Position numbers and translations under genes: made by a program. This document shows positions 27,601 through 35,347 of a stretch of DNA of 64,000 nucleotides, one piece after another; position 1 is the stretch's first letter; each line of letters starts with the position of its first letter. Where the stretch lies: the NCBI GenBank assembly GCA_002342065.1, contig DDPF01000013.1, positions 62,001 to 126,000 of the forward strand, written 5' to 3'. The notes beneath the pieces are model-generated. The model saw only the letters and a program-made list of their open reading frames with translations, made no database searches and was not told the origin of the DNA. The DNA comes from Bacteroidetes bacterium UBA2475. GTDB taxonomy: Bacteria > Bacteroidota > Bacteroidia > B-17B0 > Aurantibacillaceae.

Positions 27601-28318
27601 GATTTTTATGAAGTATCGCGAAAATTGTATTCATGTCGGAATCATTGTCCTGGATCGGATCTTCGCTGATCGTGGATGTCTCAACACTATGTAATGAAGT
27701 TTTTTTACTTAGCTCAATTAACTCAACTGCTATATCCTCTGGTGGAAGTATATGATCAACAATGCCTTCGTTTATAGCTGATTCGGGCATACTGCCGTAT
27801 TTCGCTGTTTCGTCTTGCGCAAACGTTATTCCGCCCGCGGTTTTAATTGCTTTTAATCCTTTGGTACCATCGTGAGCGTTTCCCGAAAGAATAATACCAA
27901 TAACATTTTTTTTATGCGTTAATGCAAGCGAAGAAAAAAGCACATCAATAGATGAATTTGAAGAGACATTTTTTGGACGGGGTATTAACTGTATATGACC
28001 ATCTGTTACTTTAATATCTTTGTTATGCGGAATAACATATACATTATTTGCTTCCATTTTTTCCATGTTCTCTATCTTCTGCACCTTCATTTTAGTGGCC
28101 TTTGATAAGAGTGGAGTAAGCATACTTTTATGCTGCCGATTAAGATGCTGCACATAGATATATGCCATACCAGTATCGGAAGGTAAATTCTTAAATAAAA
28201 CTGAAACCGCTTCCAAGCCGCCTGCTGAAGCACCAATTGCAACAATTGGAAATTTTTTCTTTGAAATTTTTTTTGTGGTGACCGCCTTTTTTTTTGTGGC
28301 TTTTAAATTTATTTTCAT
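24674..28318 (-). CDS. CheB-CheR-PAS-histidine kinase hybrid
   Basis: 1214 residues. The CheB methylesterase domain (23-205) has its triad S31, H58 and D150. The CheR methyltransferase domain (230-490) has the SAM motif CSTGQEAY at 331-338. A PAS_10-like domain lies at about 540-660. A long coiled coil (about 660-760, QTANEEIVSSNEEFQTLNEE) leads to a second PAS (about 765-885). Another coiled coil includes about three copies of the 21-residue repeat (912-983), followed by HisKA (H992) and HATPase_c. The G1 box reads DNCIGF instead of DNGIGF, so ATP binding may be altered. Methylation chemistry fused to a kinase is a known bacterial architecture. It is second in the operon after a response regulator. 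Confidence 0.93.
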   Translation of the reverse strand: MKINLKATKKKAVTTKKISKKKFPIVAIGASAGGLEAVSVLFKNLPSDTGMAYIYVQHLNRQHKSMLTPLLSKATKMKVQKIENMEKMEANNVYVIPHNKDIKVTDGHIQLIPRPKNVSSNSSIDVLFSSLALTHKKNVIGIILSGNAHDGTKGLKAIKTAGGITFAQDETAKYGSMPESAINEGIVDHILPPEDIAVELIELSKKTSLHSVETSTISEDPIQDNDSDMNTIFAILHKNHNVDFGHYKMSTIKRRIESRMLKTELKTTKQYVKLVSSNKEEAEQLYSDLLINVTGFFRDTESFKYLKTTLLPKLLKDKKKGETLRIWVAACSTGQEAYSIAMLITEIQDKQTNKIPVQIFASDLSQTAIMGARSGEYTKNELKAVSASRIDRFFSKSNGKYRIVQNLRDMCIFGTSHNILRDPPFSRMDFISCRNLLIYFDHAAQKKVLTTLHFSLNEKGYLMLGKSETIGSSSSHFVQINNQFKIFSRKKNSGIRKIPELLPRFVKTTVTEKKVKKAVQKNTSVNSVKLDSVIDSLLLSDHMPACAIINKDMEILQFRGSTSLFLQHPSGKATLNILKMTRPEFSFELLNAIRKAIKTKQPVRKAEIEIKIGSRFRSMSLEVCPLKIEWDEPLLMIVFTLQEQIEKYIKVNKGAKNTVLATLGNAQRDRKIEKLTAELITARTEIQAVIESQENAYEELQTANEEIVSSNEEFQTLNEELESTKEEIEASNEELISINKDLKKHNELLNESYNYSQTIIATIHEPMLVLDGELKVKSANKSFYKKFLVNKEATEGLPLFELGNKQWNIPKLRELLDSMLAKNSHFSNFEVTHVFPDLGEKVMVLNASRIIQKTHREKLILLAFKDITERSILQRKADEKNEENIRIHKEDNLQLENSVKERTKQLEQKNIELETAIKELIFQNTEKEKRAAELSIANKELAFQNNEKEKRAEELSIANKELAFQNAEKEKRAEELSTANKDLTAFTYISSHDLQEPLRKIQNFASCILNEEEKNLTETGKGYFKRMTNTAMRMQELIEDLLTYSRTKNSELIFEDTDLNTIVYELEKDLENVISEKKAVITVDLDTVKVIPFQFRQLFHNLVGNSLKFAKKDVPPHITLKSEIAIGSKLNNKYLVADKKYCHIILKDNCIGFEPEYNEKIFEVFQRLHSKEAYHGTGIGLAICKRIVENHKGIIKANGELGVGARFDIYVSAE
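25370..25585 (-). repeat. Short version of the 63-bp coiled-coil repeat
   Basis: About three units related to those at 23348-24199 (AAELSIANKELAFQNNEKEKR and variants) just before the HisKA domain of the CheB-CheR fusion. The paralogous kinase carries thirteen. Confidence 0.85.
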
Positions 28319-28348
28319 TTTTTATTTTTAAAAGCCTATAGCGATTTT

Positions 28349-28798
28349 TTAGAAAGCCATAAAGCTTAATATGAATTTATTTCTTGGGGGACGGGTAAAT
28401 TTTTTGTCCTGGATCATAGTAAGGATATTCAATAGCGTTTTTTCAAGTTCGGCCAGCCCGCCTTTACGGATATAATAGTGGGCGCCACTTTTATAAAGTA
28501 CATCGGCCACATCTTCGTGCAGTGAAGTAGAGTAAATAACAACCGGAAGATCTTTTAGTAAAGGGTTGCGTTTTATTTCTTCTAAACACTCTGAACCATT
28601 TTTGCGTGGCATGTTAAGGTCAAGAAAAAGAACATCCGGTAATTGGGTGGAATTCTCAGATAAGTAAGACATTAATTTGGCACCATCTTCAACGGTTATC
28701 AGATCAGAAGTAATAGGTAAAATTTTTAATGCTTTGTCGAAGAAGAAACGATCGTCTGTATCATCATCTGCCAATAAGAGAACTAAGTGTTTTAGCAT
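28349..28798 (-). CDS. Single-domain response regulator
   Basis: The start chosen is the ATG at 28798 (MLKHLVLLLADDDTDD); a longer frame from 28819 adds seven unlikely residues. At 149 residues it is a receiver domain only, with acidic pocket DDD at 11-13, phospho-acceptor D60 (LFLDLNMPRKNG), a T/S at IYSTS and the conserved Lys in YIRKGG. There is no output domain. It resembles the Rcp1/CheY-like regulators that pair with phytochrome-type kinases, so it probably relays phosphate from or between the two kinases encoded downstream. It is the first gene of a three-gene minus-strand operon (30-bp and 21-bp gaps). Confidence 0.93.
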   Translation of the reverse strand: MLKHLVLLLADDDTDDRFFFDKALKILPITSDLITVEDGAKLMSYLSENSTQLPDVLFLDLNMPRKNGSECLEEIKRNPLLKDLPVVIYSTSLHEDVADVLYKSGAHYYIRKGGLAELEKTLLNILTMIQDKKFTRPPRNKFILSFMAF

Positions 28799-29167
28799 TT
28801 TAAAATTTTTATAGAACAATATTATATCAATATCATTCCAGGTTAATTAAGTAATTAGAATATAAAGAATATCAAATTGATATAGGGAATATCTTAATCA
28901 GGTAATAAGGAAAGGTAACCTTAATAAACCAGTAAAAAAATTAAATTCTCTTTAATTGAAGAAGTATTCATGGATTAATAATATCCCGTTTTGGGGAAAT
29001 AGGTATTTATAAGTGTTAGGAAGGTATGTTTAAGTAGAATCATCTATTTTCCTATTTTAACACTATATTCACATCTATGACGTGGTTTCTTAGGTAATTA
29101 CTGTATAAAAACAGTGTTAGTTTTAACCTCATGGCTGAGGATCCTTTTAAAAATAGCCTTTGTGCTT
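28799..29167. other. 369-bp intergenic region upstream of the signalling operon
   Basis: No convincing reading frame. It is very AT-rich. A 15-bp odd palindrome, ATATCAA-A-TTGATAT, lies at 28869-28883, about 70 bp before the response-regulator start, and could be an operator. A weak hairpin, CCTCA-TGGC-TGAGG, lies at 29127-29140. No exact TAnnTTTG box was found on the minus strand close to the start. Confidence 0.4.
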
Positions 29168-29539
29168 CTAGGTTTCAATAAGTGTTGTAGTTAGTCCGGC
29201 AAATTTTCCTTCTTCAGTTTCTCCTAAAATAAATGCCCTAACACTCACTTCACCGCACCTGTAAACTATAACATTTTCAATTTTTTCTTTTATATAACTC
29301 AAAAGTTCCTGGAATTTTTTTGAGATCTCGATCTCTTCACCGGAATATTCCGGATCGGTTTTAACGGCGTCGCGAAAAAATTGATCAATGTGCTGTGTTT
29401 CTATTTTTGTTTCTTTTGGAATATGATCCTGGAAGGCCCGCATATTTTCAAAGCAAATAGGTTGTAGGGGATGTTCTGATTCGCTTATAAAAAGAAGACC
29501 ATCAGAAAGTTTTTCTAAATTGCTTAATGTATTTTCCAT
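29168..29539 (-). CDS. NuiA-family nuclease inhibitor
   Basis: 123 residues, cytoplasmic. The sequence matches the cyanobacterial nuclease A inhibitor pattern across its length: LSDGLLFISESEHPLQP, IDQFFRDAVK, KFQELLSYIKEKIENVIVYRCGEV and GKFAGLTTTLIET. NuiA binds and blocks the DNA/RNA non-specific endonuclease NucA. No NucA-type nuclease (DRGH motif) is encoded nearby, so the partner is elsewhere or different. A TAATTTTG -7 box (29544-29551, minus strand) lies only 4 bp before the ATG, implying a nearly leaderless mRNA. It is monocistronic. Confidence 0.8.
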   Translation of the reverse strand: MENTLSNLEKLSDGLLFISESEHPLQPICFENMRAFQDHIPKETKIETQHIDQFFRDAVKTDPEYSGEEIEISKKFQELLSYIKEKIENVIVYRCGEVSVRAFILGETEEGKFAGLTTTLIET

Positions 29540-29669
29540 GTAACAAAATTAAATTATTTTTTTGCTACACAAGTTTCTTGAAGGTTATTGAATTGTTTTT
29601 GTATTAGTAACTTTTGGTGAATAAATCCTTAACTGCGATTCCTGATTTTTTTTAACATTACACTTCCGG

Positions 29670-30443
29670 CTACCAACCCGTTACCAATAAATTCCTCGCG
29701 GCCCTTTCGCTACACTTTTGATAAGAAGAGTAGGTTAGGGCCGCTTTGCTTCTTACCTGTTCGTTAGTGCCGCTGTTCACATACACAGTTAACGCGTTGT
29801 GCAAAGTGTATGCTTCTGGACACATTAAACCGGTTGTCCACACCACCGGATTTGCTTTTGCTGCTTGTAAATGCGGTTTAAAATACGATCTGCTGTAACA
29901 GGCTAAAATAATACAGTCACGGGTTTTGTAATCTGAGCTGGCAAACGATTCTGCCAGGTCAAAATCCATTAAACCATCGTGACCTGTATACGCAAGCATG
30001 GTTGCATTACCGTAAAGACCAATAGAAACATTATTTATTTGAATAGAATCTTTTAGTTTGCCCGAACAGGCGTATAAAAATTCTTTAGTACATTGTTTAA
30101 TGTATTTACCATCGTAAGCATCGGCTACTAAATAATAATTTTTTGTTGTGTGTTTAAATACCAGACGCTCTAATTTTATAGAATCTACTTTTAAGGTTTT
30201 TAATAATTTCCACTCTGTACTTTTTTTAAAAAAACTGCGCACGCCATAACCACAGCCCCAGTACAAATTATTATTAAGATCTTGGCCGTTACCAATTTTA
30301 GCAGGTACGGGCACAATACCCTGATACTTGTTATCGCAGAGCGCCACTAACACATGAATAGTTTTAGGAGCAACAATTGGTTTCTTAATATCAAAACCTA
30401 AAAAAAATAATGGAAATAAAATAAATATAAGTTTACTAAACAT
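29670..30443 (-). CDS. Conserved exported hypothetical with caspase-like His/Cys pair
   Basis: 257 residues with an N-terminal signal or anchor (MFSKLIFILFPLFFLGF). Conserved-looking text includes LVALCDNKYQGIVPVPAKIGNG and NLYWGCGYGVRSFF. A His-Asp-Gly motif (YTGHDGLMDF) is followed about 35 residues later by a hydrophobic strand ending in Cys (CIILACYSRSYF), then WTTGLMCPEAYTLHNAL. A Gly-His strand then a Cys strand in this order is what clan CD cysteine peptidases (caspase/gingipain/legumain fold) show. That assignment is inference; I know the family only as an uncharacterised conserved protein. It is 2 bp downstream of the next gene and so co-transcribed with it. Confidence 0.6.
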   Translation of the reverse strand: MFSKLIFILFPLFFLGFDIKKPIVAPKTIHVLVALCDNKYQGIVPVPAKIGNGQDLNNNLYWGCGYGVRSFFKKSTEWKLLKTLKVDSIKLERLVFKHTTKNYYLVADAYDGKYIKQCTKEFLYACSGKLKDSIQINNVSIGLYGNATMLAYTGHDGLMDFDLAESFASSDYKTRDCIILACYSRSYFKPHLQAAKANPVVWTTGLMCPEAYTLHNALTVYVNSGTNEQVRSKAALTYSSYQKCSERAARNLLVTGW

Positions 30444-30445
30444 GT

Positions 30446-31438
30446 TTATTTATTTTTTATGTAATTAGCAGGCACTTTGCCTGCACTAGTTACTTCTGTT
30501 AGTACATTATAACTGTAAACAAATTTTCGGTTACTAAAAAAGGTATCGTAATAGTTGTTAAATAAAGTTACATTAATTTTTGCGCCTGCTTTAATTTTTT
30601 TCAAAACAATTTGTACTTCAGGGTAACCAACTGGGTAAACGGTTAATCCAAGTATTCGTTTATCATTTAGTTTAATATAGTTCTTATTAAAAGGAATTTT
30701 AAAGCTATTGCGGTTCATATCATTTTTAGTTGAAGAAATGCTTTGCGCGTCTTCTATCTCAATTAGTTCTCCTGTCTCATTGTAAAGCGAAATAGTGATC
30801 TCATTATTAAGATCAGTTTCCGTGAAATTAAATTTTGGCTCTACTAATTGTTTATTTCCTTTTGCTTGTAAATACAATGTGTCATTTTTTGCTGTCCATG
30901 AGCCATCGTAAGTAGAATCTTTCTGGTCCGGGCACCAAACTTTGTCAGTTGTAAGGATATAATTAAATGTACAATCATCATTAATACTCAACAAACCTTC
31001 TTTGCAAATTGCGGCCAGTTTATCCCCTTCATCATTCATTGGCAAATATTCGCCGGTAAACGCGTACGACTTTTTCACGTCGGTTTTAAGTTCTTCTTGA
31101 TAGATCAATCCAAACTCTTGTAAGTGTTCAAAATAAACTATATCGTATTCTGCTTTGATGTTTGGGAGGGTAATAGGTTCGGTACAGTGATGTGGGAGAG
31201 TTCCACACCAGAACCCAGGTTTTTTTGCAATTCTTTCTCTGCTATAAAGACATTGTATGAGAGTTGCGTCATTACATTCGTTGATAGTTATCGAACTGTC
31301 TTTTGCTAAAAAGCCGATATATCTACAGCTTATTTCCAAAGCATCAAGGTGAATTCCTGTTCTATTGTTTAGTGTTACTTGCCCATTTGAGGTAACAAAG
31401 GATACTAATAATGTAAATATATAAATTGCTTTTTTCAT
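30446..31438 (-). CDS. Exported hypothetical protein
   Basis: 330 residues with a clear signal peptide (MKKAIYIFTLLVSFVTSNGQ). I do not recognise a family. The N-terminal third is Cys-containing (ISCRYIGF, INECNDATLIQC, WCGTLPHHC). The middle has a lipocalin-like phrase (YDGSWTAKNDTLYLQAKGN), and the last third is beta-rich (ILGLTVYPVGYPEVQIVLKK). It lies upstream of, and nearly touches, the caspase-like gene, so the two probably act together in the periplasm. Function unknown. Confidence 0.6.
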   Translation of the reverse strand: MKKAIYIFTLLVSFVTSNGQVTLNNRTGIHLDALEISCRYIGFLAKDSSITINECNDATLIQCLYSRERIAKKPGFWCGTLPHHCTEPITLPNIKAEYDIVYFEHLQEFGLIYQEELKTDVKKSYAFTGEYLPMNDEGDKLAAICKEGLLSINDDCTFNYILTTDKVWCPDQKDSTYDGSWTAKNDTLYLQAKGNKQLVEPKFNFTETDLNNEITISLYNETGELIEIEDAQSISSTKNDMNRNSFKIPFNKNYIKLNDKRILGLTVYPVGYPEVQIVLKKIKAGAKINVTLFNNYYDTFFSNRKFVYSYNVLTEVTSAGKVPANYIKNK

Positions 31439-31545
31439 TGAGCCAAATGTTTCCTAAAGCTAAATTTTATTTGGATTTTTTTATGCACAACTAAACAGCT
31501 GTGCACTTTACTTTTATAAGTGGTAGGTTTTAGGTTCCTAAATCC

Positions 31546-32103
31546 TTACAGGACGCGCTTTTGCTTAGCACTTTCTGCAGTGGTTTTTTCAAGCCTTGAG
31601 AGTTGCGTCTTCTCTTGTTTTGCGGACATTATCCAATGAATAATTACTTTTTTATAAGAAGGCGCCTGCGTTGTAAAAAATTCCCAGGCTTTTTTATTGG
31701 CCTTAAATTTTTTCTCATAGGCCGGTGACAATTTTTTTATTTCGTTCTCGTGAGAATAGATGTTAGAGCTGTTCTCTGTTCGTAATTTAAAAGCTGCAAG
31801 GCCTTCCGGTTTCATTAAACCTTTTTTGGTCAGATCTTCTACTTTTTTAATATTAATGCTGCTCCAAATACTTTTTGGTTTTCTCGGTGTAAAACGAATA
31901 CTGTAGCTTTCTTCATCAATACTTCTCCTAATACCATCTATCCATCCAAAACACAAGGCTTCGTCTACCGACTGCGGCCAGGTAATACTTGGCTTACCGG
32001 AGCCAACTTTGTAAAAGCCCACTACTAATTCTTTTTCTTTTTTATGGTTCTTTGTTAACCATTTTCTAAAGTCGGTTGGTTTTGGAAAGAAAAATGGTTT
32101 CAT
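31546..32103 (-). CDS. YdeI/OmpD-associated family protein
   Basis: 185 residues, cytoplasmic. N-terminal family features include FFPKPTDFRKWLTKNH, ELVVGFYKVGSGKPSITWPQSVDEALCFGWIDG and RFTPRKPKSIWSSINI. The basic C-terminus is variable. Members have been connected to resistance to antimicrobial peptides in enterobacteria, but the biochemical function is not established. It is monocistronic and surrounded by unrelated accessory genes. Confidence 0.88.
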   Translation of the reverse strand: MKPFFFPKPTDFRKWLTKNHKKEKELVVGFYKVGSGKPSITWPQSVDEALCFGWIDGIRRSIDEESYSIRFTPRKPKSIWSSINIKKVEDLTKKGLMKPEGLAAFKLRTENSSNIYSHENEIKKLSPAYEKKFKANKKAWEFFTTQAPSYKKVIIHWIMSAKQEKTQLSRLEKTTAESAKQKRVL

Positions 32104-32172
32104 GGTTATTCAAAAAAAAGCAGGTAACAACAAAACAGACTCGTCATTACCTGCTAATATAAAGGTGGTTAA

Positions 32173-33090
32173 TTATTCTAATATGATCTTTCCCGTTTTT
32201 AAAGTTTTGTTTTCATCCTGTAATTGATAAAAATATACACCCTCTGTCAAGTCGCTGGTATTTACAATTGTTTTATTACTATTAATTGAAACTACTTTTG
32301 TTACTTGCCCTAAAACATTCAAAACATTTAACTTTAAACTGCTTTGAAAGTTGTAGTTATCTAATTCAACAACAAAATCACTTTTAGTTGGATTTGGATA
32401 TAAATTAAATGAAAAAGAAGTATTTGCATTATTAGCTAAACCAGTAATTTGAGAAGCCGCAACATGATATAAAGTGTTAGTATTATGATCAAAAACAGCA
32501 ATTGCCATTAGTGGATTTAAAATATACCATTGGTAATCGGCACCTGCCGGACCATAATCTTCTTTTATTCGTACAACATTTGTAAAAGTAGTTGAGGGCG
32601 TAATAAGCGTACCATAAGCATCGTACGTTAAGGTAACAGAACTAACCGAACTACTTACTTTTTGCCAGCTGTCAACTTGTGTATCTAAATAAGCAAAAGG
32701 AAATTTTAAATTAGTGCGTGGCCCCGGTGTATAATCGTTACCGGTGCCCGGAGTTGTAATACCATAGGCCTGAACTTCCATCTTTGTAGATGATACATTA
32801 AAGAAACTAGTTGTTCCTCTAAATGTGTAGGCAAAATTAGCTGTTGGGAACGATGAACCAATTGGCGAACTTGAAGGTGTAATAACTGTGTATGGACCCG
32901 CAGGAGTATAGGTAAGGCTGCTGAAGTTCCAGGTTTGATTTGCACCCGCAGAACCAGCATTAGTTAGGGAGGCAATTGAAAATGGCGCTGTTAGCCCCGG
33001 CGCAGGAACATTATTTCCATTTGAGATCGTTGGCTGCGCAAGTGCCTTGATAGAACAAGTAATGGCGCAAATAAGTAACAGTTTTTTCAT
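32173..33090 (-). CDS. T9SS-sorted exported protein
   Basis: The start used is the ATG at 33090, which begins a proper signal peptide (MKKLLLICAITCSIKALAQ); the frame upstream to 33171 is charged and unlikely. The 305-residue product is beta-rich with no recognised catalytic motif (QTWNFSSLTYTPAG, VTLTYDAYGTL, IKEDYGPAGADYQWYILNP). It ends in a T9SS type A sorting domain (FNLYPNPTKSDFVVEL, GVYFYQL, GKIILE). It is predicted to be surface exposed. It is likely monocistronic; an exact -7 box (TATTTTTG, minus strand, 33206-33213) lies upstream. Confidence 0.8.
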   Translation of the reverse strand: MKKLLLICAITCSIKALAQPTISNGNNVPAPGLTAPFSIASLTNAGSAGANQTWNFSSLTYTPAGPYTVITPSSSPIGSSFPTANFAYTFRGTTSFFNVSSTKMEVQAYGITTPGTGNDYTPGPRTNLKFPFAYLDTQVDSWQKVSSSVSSVTLTYDAYGTLITPSTTFTNVVRIKEDYGPAGADYQWYILNPLMAIAVFDHNTNTLYHVAASQITGLANNANTSFSFNLYPNPTKSDFVVELDNYNFQSSLKLNVLNVLGQVTKVVSINSNKTIVNTSDLTEGVYFYQLQDENKTLKTGKIILE

Positions 33091-33220
33091 AAAATTTGCT
33101 TTTATTGTTTTCCTACTCTTCTGGCTTTTCGGTTCCGCTCCGTTTTTTTTTGGATGGTTTCTGGACTCCAATCAGAATTTAAATATACAATGTTTTATTA
33201 TTTTACAAAAATAAACCGGC

Positions 33221-34204
33221 TTAACTCCAGGTCCTTTTTAAAAATTCAATTACATTTTTATGACTCATGCCTTCTAAAAAACCTGCCGGCACTTTTCCTT
33301 CTAAATGCTTTAAGAGGGCAGGGTAGCAGCTGGCATCTTCTTTGTCTTTATGATAATAAGGCAAACGTTTTGGATCGGGTTCGCTGGCGAAAAAATAATC
33401 GGCGCCAAAACACATTGTATTTTCTCCGCCAATTTTTATACCGTGAAGCACATGATCGTAAAAAACAGTCGGCTCATCGTTATTTAAAAAGGCGCGTAAA
33501 AAATTAAGACCAATAACGCCTTTGCGTTTAATGATCTCTTTTGCAAGATCATCGGGTAAATTACGTGGATGATCAAAAATGGCGCGAAAGTTAGAATGAC
33601 TTGCAATTAAAGGAATATCTAAATTGTGTTTTGCAATATGTTCTAATTGTCCGTAAGCTAAAGCATCGCTGGTATGCGAAAGATCGAGTGCTATTTTTTT
33701 ACCACTCATATAGTCGAGTAATTTTTTACCGTCATCTTTTAAACCGGCTTTTGTATAATTACCGCCACCAAAACGGTTCTCGCCATGGTGTGTGAAGCTA
33801 ATATATATTACACGCTCTACATTGCTGATTATCTTTTCTAATTTTTTAAAAGCATTTTCAATAGGTTCATCTTCTTCACAAAAACCCGAAGCATTTTCTA
33901 TAGACACTACCATACCGGTTCTATCTGAATTCATGGCGGCATTTAAAGAGACAATATCTTTTACGAGACAAACATTTTCTTTATGAGTTGTCTGTATTTC
34001 TTTAAAGATCTCGCTTTCTTTTAAACCTGTTTCAGAGCTTCCTTTTTCGGTGCCGGTATAAATGGCCATTACCTGCAATTTTACATTGCCTGCTTTTAAA
34101 GCATTAAAGTTACAGCCAATGCCCGGGAAGAAAGGATGGGCTCCTTTTACATACTCCATGTAAGAGAGCAGGTCGCAGTGCATATCGATGATGGGTTGTT
34201 TCAT
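33221..34204 (-). CDS. Membrane (renal-type) dipeptidase, M19 family
   Basis: A 327-residue amidohydrolase-fold dipeptidase that cleaves dipeptides; some members act on cell-wall or beta-lactam-like bonds. Metal ligands are visible: HxD in DMHCDLL, the two later histidines in LDLSHTSD and ASHSNFRA, and the Asp of GADYF. No signal peptide is present, so it is probably cytoplasmic. It follows the class A beta-lactamase gene by 15 bp on the same strand, so the two are probably co-transcribed. Renal dipeptidases can hydrolyse carbapenems, but that should not be assumed for this protein. Confidence 0.88.
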   Translation of the reverse strand: MKQPIIDMHCDLLSYMEYVKGAHPFFPGIGCNFNALKAGNVKLQVMAIYTGTEKGSSETGLKESEIFKEIQTTHKENVCLVKDIVSLNAAMNSDRTGMVVSIENASGFCEEDEPIENAFKKLEKIISNVERVIYISFTHHGENRFGGGNYTKAGLKDDGKKLLDYMSGKKIALDLSHTSDALAYGQLEHIAKHNLDIPLIASHSNFRAIFDHPRNLPDDLAKEIIKRKGVIGLNFLRAFLNNDEPTVFYDHVLHGIKIGGENTMCFGADYFFASEPDPKRLPYYHKDKEDASCYPALLKHLEGKVPAGFLEGMSHKNVIEFLKRTWS

Positions 34205-34219
34205 ATTTCTAAATTACTT

Positions 34220-35119
34220 TTATTTTTTCGCATTACTAAAATAGTCCCAGGTTATTTTTGAAATGTCTGCAATTGTTTTTTCGTTCGTGTCTGAATTTTC
34301 CGTGGAATTAGTTACAAAAACAGATATATAAAAGTAGTTTCCATTTGGTAAGAATACAATTCCCATATCGTTTACCGCCGCTGTTATTCCTTCTTTATTG
34401 GCACCTGAACTTCCAGTTTTGTGAGCAAGAACAGTATTAACCGGTAGTTGACCTTTTATTCTGGCTTTGCCGGTTGAAGTTTCCTTCATTATTTTCCAGA
34501 GAAAGTCATAACTTCTTTTACTTAAGAGTTTTGTTTTGTTGTTATAAAATTGAAGCAACACCTCGTTTGTCGCTTTTGGTGTGGTCCAGTTCTCAAATTG
34601 CCTGCTCCAATTTTTTTGCTGCACTTCTTCGTTGATCTTAATGGAAACATCTTTAAAATTATTTTTTACGAAATACTCTTCAACCACTTTCGGACCACCA
34701 ATTAATCTTAACAAAATATCACAACCTGCATTATCGCTTTCTGAGACCGTATATTTTAAAATTTCAGATATAGCAATATTGCCACCGTTTGGGTATTTAT
34801 TCCTGAGCGGACTGTGAAGATCCTGAAGTATATCCTTCTTCTCAATTTTTAATTTTTGATCGAGAGAAAAAATTCCTTTGTCAATTTGTGAGAGAACTGC
34901 AATGGCTATGTGAAATTTAAATACACTTTGCATCGGGAAATGCATGGTACCGTTTATTGATAAGCTATCATCATTGTTACCAATAATTGAAACTCCCACA
35001 GTAGCTTTTTTTGTAGAAAGCACTTTCTGTATCTTTTGCCTTAACGAATCTGTTGTTTGAGAAAATGCGTTGCAATTTAGAAACAATAACAATAATATAT
35101 TTAAGTAAGAATATCTCAT
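34220..35119 (-). CDS. Class A beta-lactamase, VEB/PER-like subclass A2
   Basis: 299 residues with a signal peptide ending near residue 20. Active-site motifs are complete: SxxK at S65-K68 (QSVFK), SDN at S128-N130 and KTG at K234-G236 (AHKTGSSG). The region after the omega loop (FENWTTPKAT, FYNNKTKLLSKRSYDFLWK, then METSTGKARIKGQLP-like text) closely follows VEB and PER enzymes, the extended-spectrum A2 branch typical of Bacteroidota. It is probably chromosomal, since no mobile element adjoins it. A 63-residue membrane protein gene lies 4 bp upstream and a dipeptidase gene 15 bp downstream. Confidence 0.92.
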   Translation of the reverse strand: MRYSYLNILLLLFLNCNAFSQTTDSLRQKIQKVLSTKKATVGVSIIGNNDDSLSINGTMHFPMQSVFKFHIAIAVLSQIDKGIFSLDQKLKIEKKDILQDLHSPLRNKYPNGGNIAISEILKYTVSESDNAGCDILLRLIGGPKVVEEYFVKNNFKDVSIKINEEVQQKNWSRQFENWTTPKATNEVLLQFYNNKTKLLSKRSYDFLWKIMKETSTGKARIKGQLPVNTVLAHKTGSSGANKEGITAAVNDMGIVFLPNGNYFYISVFVTNSTENSDTNEKTIADISKITWDYFSNAKK

Positions 35120-35123
35120 AAAT

Positions 35124-35315
35124 TTATTTCTTCGGTTTTACTCTGATACTGATCAATAACCCCAGGCCAAATATAATTAAAGCAACAAAAAAGTAGTATA
35201 AAATATCCAGGTCGGGACTTTGTGTCATCGAATAAACAAACAATAATGGAATTGATACGATGCCAATGAGTATACTGAGGATGCCGAAAAGTATTTTTAA
35301 TGCAATTTTGTTCAT
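35124..35315 (-). CDS. Small two-helix membrane protein
   Basis: 63 residues with two hydrophobic segments (about 8-28 and 40-57), separated by a short acidic loop (QSPDLDIL), and a basic C-terminus (RVKPKK). I do not recognise the family. It ends 4 bp before the beta-lactamase start, so the two genes are almost certainly co-transcribed, but nothing shows a functional link. Confidence 0.65.
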   Translation of the reverse strand: MNKIALKILFGILSILIGIVSIPLLFVYSMTQSPDLDILYYFFVALIIFGLGLLISIRVKPKK

Positions 35316-35347
35316 GACCTATTTCTCAATTTAATGATCATTTAATT

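Noticed and set aside
28869..28883. ATATCAAATTGATAT palindrome as a defined operator
   Set aside because: In AT-rich DNA such a palindrome can arise by chance, and only one copy was seen; recorded only as a possibility.
33154..33507. Plus-strand frame of 117 codons
   Set aside because: It runs antisense to the M19 dipeptidase, whose metal motifs are complete; the composition is that of a shadow frame.
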